NCBI GenBank assembly: GCA_024734495.1
Contig: JALMQS010000153.1
Coordinates: 7,155,294 to 7,219,293, forward strand
Origin: Forficula auricularia
Taxonomy: Eukaryota; Arthropoda; Insecta; Dermaptera; Forficulidae
DNA: 64,000 bases
Reading direction: 5' to 3'
Both the position numbers and the translations under genes were made by a program. Within the stretch, counting starts at the first letter, position 1; every line of letters starts with the position of its first letter. Positions 58,555 through 64,000 of the stretch are shown in pieces. The notes beneath the pieces are model-generated. The model saw nothing but the letters and a program-made list of their open reading frames with translations. It did no database searches and was not told the DNA's origin.

Positions 58555-60284
58555 CAGGGGTGTCCAATCTTTGCTTACACGGGCCACATTTAAAGAAAAA
58601 AATTGTCTTGGACCGCGGATAAAATATTATAATTCTATTGATATTTGTTATTCAAAAAGTATTATAGTTAATAATGTAAAAATAAGAACTTTATTAGTTT
58701 TTTAGCTCATAATTATCTTCTAATTTTACTTTTCGTAAATTTTATACTTGAAAATAGCATCTCGTATATGTAAATACATACCTACATACTTACAAAAAGT
58801 CTTATTATGTATTAGTAGATATTTGTTTATCTCAACAAAAACACTTGTGTAAAAAAAGGCCACCACTTCATTTTATGTCATGAAGAAGGGAAAGTTTCTG
58901 TTTTTCGATTTCACTCTTTATTAACGCCCCAAACTCCACCACCATACTGAAAATAATGAAAATTTATCCTTCAAAATTCACCCACTTCAGTTTATGCCCT
59001 GAAGAAGGAAATGTTTTGGTTTTGCAATTTCATTCTTGATTAATGTATTAAATTCTACTAATATGCCAAGTTTTAGCATTCTAGGATCATTTTATTTTCA
59101 CTGTATATTAATTTAGTCTATAAATTTCACCCTTTCGAGCCCCGAAGAAGTGAAAGTTTCTGTGTTCCAAGTTCCTCTTTAATTAATGTGCCAATCTTTA
59201 CCAGTATGCCAAATTTCAGCATTCTAGGTTCATTGAATTTTTAGTATATGTTAATTAAGTCTATAACTTTTACCCCTTCATTTTAGGTCCTGAAGAAGGG
59301 AAAGGTTCGATTTTCGGATGTGTCCCATTAATTGTATCTCAAACTCTACCAGTATGCCAAGTTTTAACATTGTAGGATCAATATATTTTTACTGTATGTT
59401 AATTTAGCTTATAAATTTCACCCCTTCATTTGGGGCCCTGAAGAGGTGAAAGTTTCGGTGTTTCAAGTTTCTATTTTATTCATGTGCCAATCTTTACCAG
59501 TATGCCAAATTTCAGCATTCTAAGTTTATTTTGTTTTCACTATTATGTTAATTTAGCCTATATCTTTCACCCTTTCATTTTAGTTCCTGAAGAAGAGAAA
59601 GTTTCGATTTTTGGATTTTTCCCATTAATTGTACCCCAAACTCTACCAGCATGCCAAATTTCAGCATTCTAGGATCAGCGGAAGTAGTCTAGAATTTTGA
59701 TGAGTGAGTGACGAAAAAGCCTATCTTTGGCTTCTTGTAACTTGGAGGGTATAAGAAGTAGAAATATGAAATTTTGTAATTTAGTTAAGCTCATTGACCA
59801 GTATTATGGAAAAAAATTTCAGCTATGTAGAGGTTTCCAGTACGAAGTTACAGAGGCGTCAAAATGGCCTGAGTTGTTTCCTGTAAAGGGTAGGTTGGTA
59901 GTGCACGCACCCCCGTGACCCCAGATATTTTTTCCTGGCTAGATAATTAATATAAAATTCTAATAAAGAGACAATATTCAATTTTTCTTTCAGATCAGTG
60001 TTTAATTGTTGTTCTAGAACATTCAATCAGAATGTTTGCAAGCAAAAAATTTATTTCTATTGAAAAGGGAGTCGAAAATAGAGCAAAAAGATGATTATTT
60101 TTTCAGAAATCTTGAAATCTAGTTCCAGATTCAAAATTTAAAATTAACTCTTTTATTTTTCGAAAACTTCATAGTAGATTTTTATCAGGCCAAATTGTTG
60201 TGTGTTTTCCTATATCTACATACAAATCTCAATGTTTTAAGGAATTTTAAGACTTTATATTGGGCCACGGGTTGGACAGCCCTG
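58555..60284. mobile_element. hAT-like element carrying a dimeric satellite
   Basis: CAGGGGTGTCCAATCTTTGC with GGGCCACAT at the left is the inverted partner of GGGCCACGGGTTGGACAGCCCTG at the right. The flanking octamers CTTTAGAA and GTTTAAAT match at 5 of 8. No transposase is visible; the frames at 59484-59672 and 59727-59918 fall in or beside the satellite. A decayed partial copy of its ends follows at about 60490-60700. Confidence 0.75.
58860..59690 (+). repeat. 149-bp tandem satellite with 298-bp dimer pattern
   Basis: The CCTGAAGAAG-type anchor recurs at about 58998, 59139, 59288, 59437 and 59586. The last four intervals are ~149 bp. Units alternate between one with GTGCCAATCTTTACCAGTAT and one with CCCATTAATTGTA and CAAACTCTACCAG. 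Relatives occur at 22600-22870. Confidence 0.88.
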
Positions 60285-60704
60285 GTTTAAATCAAATGGA
60301 ATTAAAGAAGTATATGAGGAATGATAATTTATTTTTTAAAAGGGTTACGGATATAATAATTCCTGACTATCCATTATCTATTAACATTTAAGAACGTGAA
60401 AAGATCTAAAAGACAATTCCTGAGAAGTTTTAGTCCAGAATAGAAATAATCAATTAATTGTGAAAATATGAGAAGAAGAATTTTAAAATATTCGAAACTT
60501 CATTATTTTTTTTATCTTATTTACATACCATAGTTTAGCTTATGATTTTGCTTTTAGTGAATTTTATTCTTGAAAAAAGCTTCACGTATTGTATAAATGT
60601 ATATTCATATTTCTAAAAAAAGAATAATATATCTCTATATATAAATCTCAATATTTTAAGGATGTTTATGATATTATGTTGGGCCACACTCATTACAGTG
60701 CTTT

Positions 60705-61370
60705 AAAATATTGTTCAGACTTGAATCAAATTTTATTTTATTCATTTTTTTTTTTTTGAATTTAAGAATTAATTCAATTCTTTTTATTTTCTTTTTTGTT
60801 CGATTTTTGTTGGTGTTAATATTTATTAGGTGTAATTTATTACATGTGGGTGTTGGACTGGCATCTAAACATCCTGCTGATTAATGATGGTGGTTTTATT
60901 CATGACTCGAGTTTGTCCCTGCGTCTGCATCTATTAGGTGATTACACACAATACAAATAGATTCATCACCTCCAGGCAAATGATTGGATCCAGTCGAAAC
61001 TAGCACAAAAGTACTCAGAGATGGTAATTATCAAGGGTATTGATTTCCAAATCCATAATGCATCACCTGAACATCTCAATTAATAGAGACATATATAGAG
61101 AATTCAAATTACACAATATCAATTATCTTTAATTAATATAATTACAATTTCGATTTGCCTAATTTAGTATTTCACGAACATTTTGGCTTAGCCATGATAC
61201 ATTTTAAACCTATTTTGATTATCACAACAAACGATGAAAATTCGAATTTAAGTCAATTGAAATTCTTTTAATTTGTCAATTGACTGTAAAAATTGGAAGG
61301 TAGTTAAGGACTAATCAGATTTTCTTTCAAAAATGACACCATCATTGCTATCTCCAAACTTTCGATCCTT
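60705..61370. other. unique sequence, nothing recognised
   Basis: Mixed composition (GGTGTTGGACTGGCATC, CACCTCCAGGCAAATG). No repeat partner in the window and no coding frame. Confidence 0.35.
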
Positions 61371-61449
61371 TATTACAGGGGTGATCAGCCTTTTGTAATA
61401 CACGAGCTACTTGTTAATATCGGGAATTGCTCGTGTATTTGTTGCAGTA

Positions 61450-61848
61450 AGTTTTTAGTAAGAACGGGTTCATACTAGTTAAAAGGCGTTTCACTGAATA
61501 CCTTTGTGGCAACTAGAATTTAGTGATGTTGGTTGAGTTTGGTCCAAAGGTCTAGAATCTTTATTTTTGACCTTTGTGGGTGTTTATTTTCAAAATTTTT
61601 TAAACAAAAATGTCAAAAATTATATCTTCTATGACTTTGCTTCTAATAAAGATGTAAATTTTCATATTTCTTTAAAAAAAAATTGAAAATAAACACAATT
61701 AAGATTTTAGACCTTTGGACCAAACTCAACCAATATCAGTAAATTCTAGTTGCCACAAAGGTATTCAGTGAAACGTGTTTTAACTATTAATAGTAAGAAA
61801 AGAAAAATTATAAATTTAGTAAGAACCCGTTCTTACTAAAAAACGCGT
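61450..61848. mobile_element. AGTAAGAAC foldback MITE
   Basis: The arms start TTTTTAGTAAGAACGGGTTC and mirror at AGTAAGAACCCGTTCTTACT. Both contain TTTCACTGAATACCTTTGTG and TTGGTTGAGTTTGGTCCAAA or complements. A half copy is at 24925-25112. Confidence 0.75.
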
Positions 61849-61893
61849 TCTTATTTCAGCATAAATATAATTATTTCCATAATACTTTTTGGC

Positions 61894-62130
61894 TTACTGA
61901 TTTTCAATGAATATTATTTTGATTATTTCAAGTTCTGTTTCGGATTGGTTTACATCAAACTGTTTAGAAATTTTGTTTGAAATTTCTGCGTTGTTTAAAC
62001 TTTTGCGAAACGGATTGCTAATAAAAGATGAAATCCCTTCAATGTTATTAAATTCTCCCAACCTTGCATGAATCTCCCTCTCGACTATTTCTATTTCATT
62101 TATAAATTTCTTGAAGTCACAATTACTCAT
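61894..62130 (-). pseudogene. hAT transposase fragment (candidate)
   Basis: A 78-codon minus frame. Its middle (LGEFNNIEGISSFISNPFRK) followed by FDVNQSETELEIIKI fits the spacing of the 'F..NPF......P...Q.ElI.LQ' segment that precedes the dimerisation region in one animal hAT lineage (GTF2IRD2/ZBED-like transposases). Downstream sequence continues past a stop with SQKVLWK. Its location inside a hAT-type TIR pair supports the call. The DDE catalytic region is absent, so it is non-functional. The assignment rests on remembered family patterns and needs a profile search. Confidence 0.5.
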
Positions 62131-62249
62131 TTCTGGATTTTCGTTGAGAAACTTTAACAGGTATGGAAAATGGCTTATTTCTCAACGATTTAAATTTTCC
62201 TTTAGTAAAATTAAGAATTGTTCTAATAATCTTATTTCACTTAACATTA

Positions 62250-62807
62250 AGGTGGGTCGAAAAAAACGGAAATTTTTTTTCGAAAACACTTTAGTGGGGA
62301 AAAGTTGCCTATTGTAATAAGAAGAAAACGGCATACAAAAAAATTAAAATCGGTTAACATCCTCCGCCCGTGCATCCCAATTTAAACTTAGGAAAAATTG
62401 CAAACATCAGCATATTTTAAAATTTTTATAATAAACATACCAGTCTATTATGCCTGTTTTATGGCTCAAATAAGCTAAATAAATTAAATTCTGATCAATA
62501 ATATACTTTTTTACCATACGTTCGCTCAACATCTTAGAAATACTCCATTTTTTGAATTTAATTTATTTAGCTTATCTAAATCACAAAACAAGCATAATAA
62601 ACTAGTGTGTTTATTATAAAAATTTTAACTAATAAAAAAAATTTTTGATGTTTGCAATTTTTCATAAGTTTAAATTAAGATACGCGAGCGGAAGATGTTA
62701 ACCGATTTTAATTTTTTTATGCCGTTTTTCTTCTCATTACAATTTTCCGCATCACTAAAGTGTTTTTGAAAAAAAAATTCAGTTTTTTCGACCCACCCTA
62801 ATTATTA
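62250..62807. mobile_element. palindromic MITE, GGGTGGGTCGAAAAA termini
   Basis: The termini GGTGGGTCGAAAAAAACGG and CAGTTTTTTCGACCCACCC are inverted, with arms of about 230 and 250 bp. Shared internal words include AAAATCGGTTAACATC / GATGTTAACCGATTTT and GCTAAATAAATTAAATT. A TA on the right side and TAA on the left suggest a Tc1/mariner-type TA duplication, not certain. It is nested in the hAT element. Confidence 0.75.
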
Positions 62808-62984
62808 TGTCTTGTTTTTACCTTTCAACTCCAAATTTAAATTGTTCAGTTTTAGGCAAAAATCTACTAAAAATGATAAATCTAATAGCGGGAGTTTGAA
62901 ACCGGTTGGTGATCGACCAAAAACGGTCCCGAGATCGACCAGTCGGCCGCGATCTACGGGTTGGTCACCCATGATTTATTAGAT

Positions 62985-63265
62985 CTTCTTCAGGGCTATT
63001 ACACTATGGACAAGGTTTAACTAATTTTTCAATATAAAACATTTATTAATATGATATCTACACTTGTATAAATGTTCTGGAATGTTTCTTTAAATTCTTT
63101 CTATAATTGCCGTTGATATTTTTAGGCTTTGGGAAACTGTTTTATCAAAGTAAGTAATATTAATAGCAAAGCACTAATATCAGATTAGTGCATCTTCAGC
63201 ACCTGTTATCGGTTAAAATGTAAAGATATACATGTATCTAACTGGTTACAAATTTTAAAAATTTT
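62985..63265. other. hairpin next to RT relic
   Basis: GCACTAATATCAGATTAGTGC at about 63169-63189 is a strong local hairpin with CTTCAGCACC on its right. Otherwise AT-rich, with no gene seen. Confidence 0.4.
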
Positions 63266-63267
63266 AA

Positions 63268-63464
63268 AAGATCACCGATCCCTGAGAAACTCCAGCATTA
63301 GTATAGAAATAAGAGGATTTTCCATGAACTACAACCTTAAAACCCTAATATGTACTTCAGTTTGAGATAAAAATTTCAAACAGCATGTAGAACCTCTCGG
63401 TATGCCCAAAAGTAACCAATTTGGCAACAAGATTTTTATGACATACCATTTCGAAGGCCTTTGA
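63268..63464 (-). pseudogene. non-LTR reverse transcriptase relic, second lineage
   Basis: One minus frame reads SKAFEMVCHKNLVAKLVTFG, then after two stops VVVHGKSSYFYTNAGVSQGS. This corresponds to the 'DLSKAFDxVxHxxLLxKL...G' and 'VxxNGxxS...xxxGVPQGSVLxP' segments of jockey/CR1-like LINE reverse transcriptases. The catalytic FADD box, expected further on, is missing. GVSQGS here against GVRQGC in the 27-28 kb element shows a different lineage. A frameshift lies just upstream. Confidence 0.7.
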
Positions 63465-63469
63465 AATGT

Positions 63470-64000
63470 TTAAGCTACTGCAAAAGTTTCATTACCAGAA
63501 TTTTTCAAGATATGAGTTACATATTCTAGATTGTAGCCCGTAGATATATAGTTATATACTTTAGGCAACCAATATTGCCTATCGCGGATTAAATTAATTA
63601 AAGATTAAATTGAATTAAGAAGCTGATACGTTGTTCCTTATACATCGATTCATAAATACCATGTATCTTAATCTTAATTAAAACCAATATTTTGTAAAAA
63701 CTCTTAGAAAAAATTCCTCTCTAAAACTCGTTATGTTAATGGTCGCATTTTCAGCGCTACAGATATAATCTTTTATTGATATACTGCTTCCAGTGATATT
63801 AAAATATTAATTATTGATGACAAATGAATTGAGCTGATGAATGACAGAGAGCCAGATGCCTCTGTCAAGGTCGCAAATGCATCCGAATAAATTCAGGCCG
63901 ACAACATCTGCGACGTATTTATCAAAAAGAGGGTGCTGAGAAAGGAATAAAAATGCCATTTCTTATTTAATTTATTATGTAGGTTATATTGTTTAGGTAA
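63470..64000. other. possible 5' remainder of the RT relic, otherwise nothing
   Basis: Immediately upstream on the minus strand, the conceptual frame gives short RT-like scraps before a stop. Beyond about 63550 I see no coding or repeat signal. Confidence 0.3.

Larger units (their letters stand above)
61376..62973. mobile_element. hAT element with transposase remnant and nested palindromes
   Basis: The left end CAGGGGTGATCAGCC is the partner of GGTTGGTCACCCATG at the right. CTTTATTA (61368-61375) and ATTTATTA (62974-62981) match at 7 of 8. A minus-strand frame inside resembles a hAT transposase C-terminal region. Two foldback MITEs are nested: 61450-61848 and 62250-62807. Removing them leaves about 640 bp of hAT sequence. 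Confidence 0.8.

Noticed and set aside
63165..63215. Additional hammerhead-like module near CTGAAGA on the minus strand
   Set aside because: A strong hairpin follows the box but GAAA is absent (TTTG instead) and there is no flanking stem I.

Overview
The window reads as AT-rich, repeat-dominated nuclear DNA of an arthropod, most likely an insect. The evidence is the strong A/T bias, the lack of any long intact host reading frame, and the mix of hAT, pogo-like and Harbinger-like miniature DNA transposons, tRNA-derived SINEs and non-LTR reverse transcriptase fragments of a kind common in insects. I could not fix the species. No convincing host exon, rRNA gene or functional tRNA gene was found, so the window is intergenic or deep intronic.

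Layout. 0-7 kb: a tRNA-derived SINE with a perfect target-site duplication, hAT-like elements, and a cluster of palindromic (foldback) elements with hammerhead-like motifs. 7-14 kb: dispersed repeats, a 119-bp tandem array, a foldback family with a 'GAAGTCGG' arm motif, and a 20-bp minisatellite organised as 60-bp higher-order units. 14-24 kb: a large inverted-plus-direct triplicate repeat, a hAT MITE with a perfect 8-bp duplication, a Harbinger-like MITE with TAA duplications, C-rich tracts, a tRNA-like relic and a decayed SINE. 25-31 kb: two 5'-truncated copies of one non-LTR retrotransposon. The larger lies inside one arm of a foldback element, which itself sits in an older repeat whose empty paralogue is at about 42.6 kb. 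Next comes a 1.36-kb palindrome split by a second SINE family. 31-38 kb: a satellite-like array of ~100-bp monomers in ~200-bp dimers, local duplications and one GC-rich island near 36.2 kb. 39-46 kb: a 2.8-kb hAT-like element carrying a ~102-bp tandem array and a nested MITE, a LINE C-terminal relic, a 0.9-kb foldback with 281-bp arms, and dispersed repeats. 47-64 kb: a pogo-like element split by a hAT MITE, a second full SINE, more hAT elements (one with an internal 149-bp dimeric satellite, one with a transposase remnant), more foldbacks and a second, different LINE RT relic.

The most interesting signal is a set of distinct palindromic families that share a small RNA-like module: a 7-nt box resembling CTGATGA, a GC-rich hairpin, GAAA(C/T), a very short third helix, and then a strand complementary to the bases immediately 5' of the first box. 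This is the geometry of a type I hammerhead ribozyme, which is known in Penelope-like elements and in retrozymes. The complementary flank differs in sequence between families yet keeps its pairing, as compensatory change would predict. No Penelope-type ORF is present, so these would be non-autonomous. The usual caveat is a consistent one-base insertion between the first box and the hairpin.
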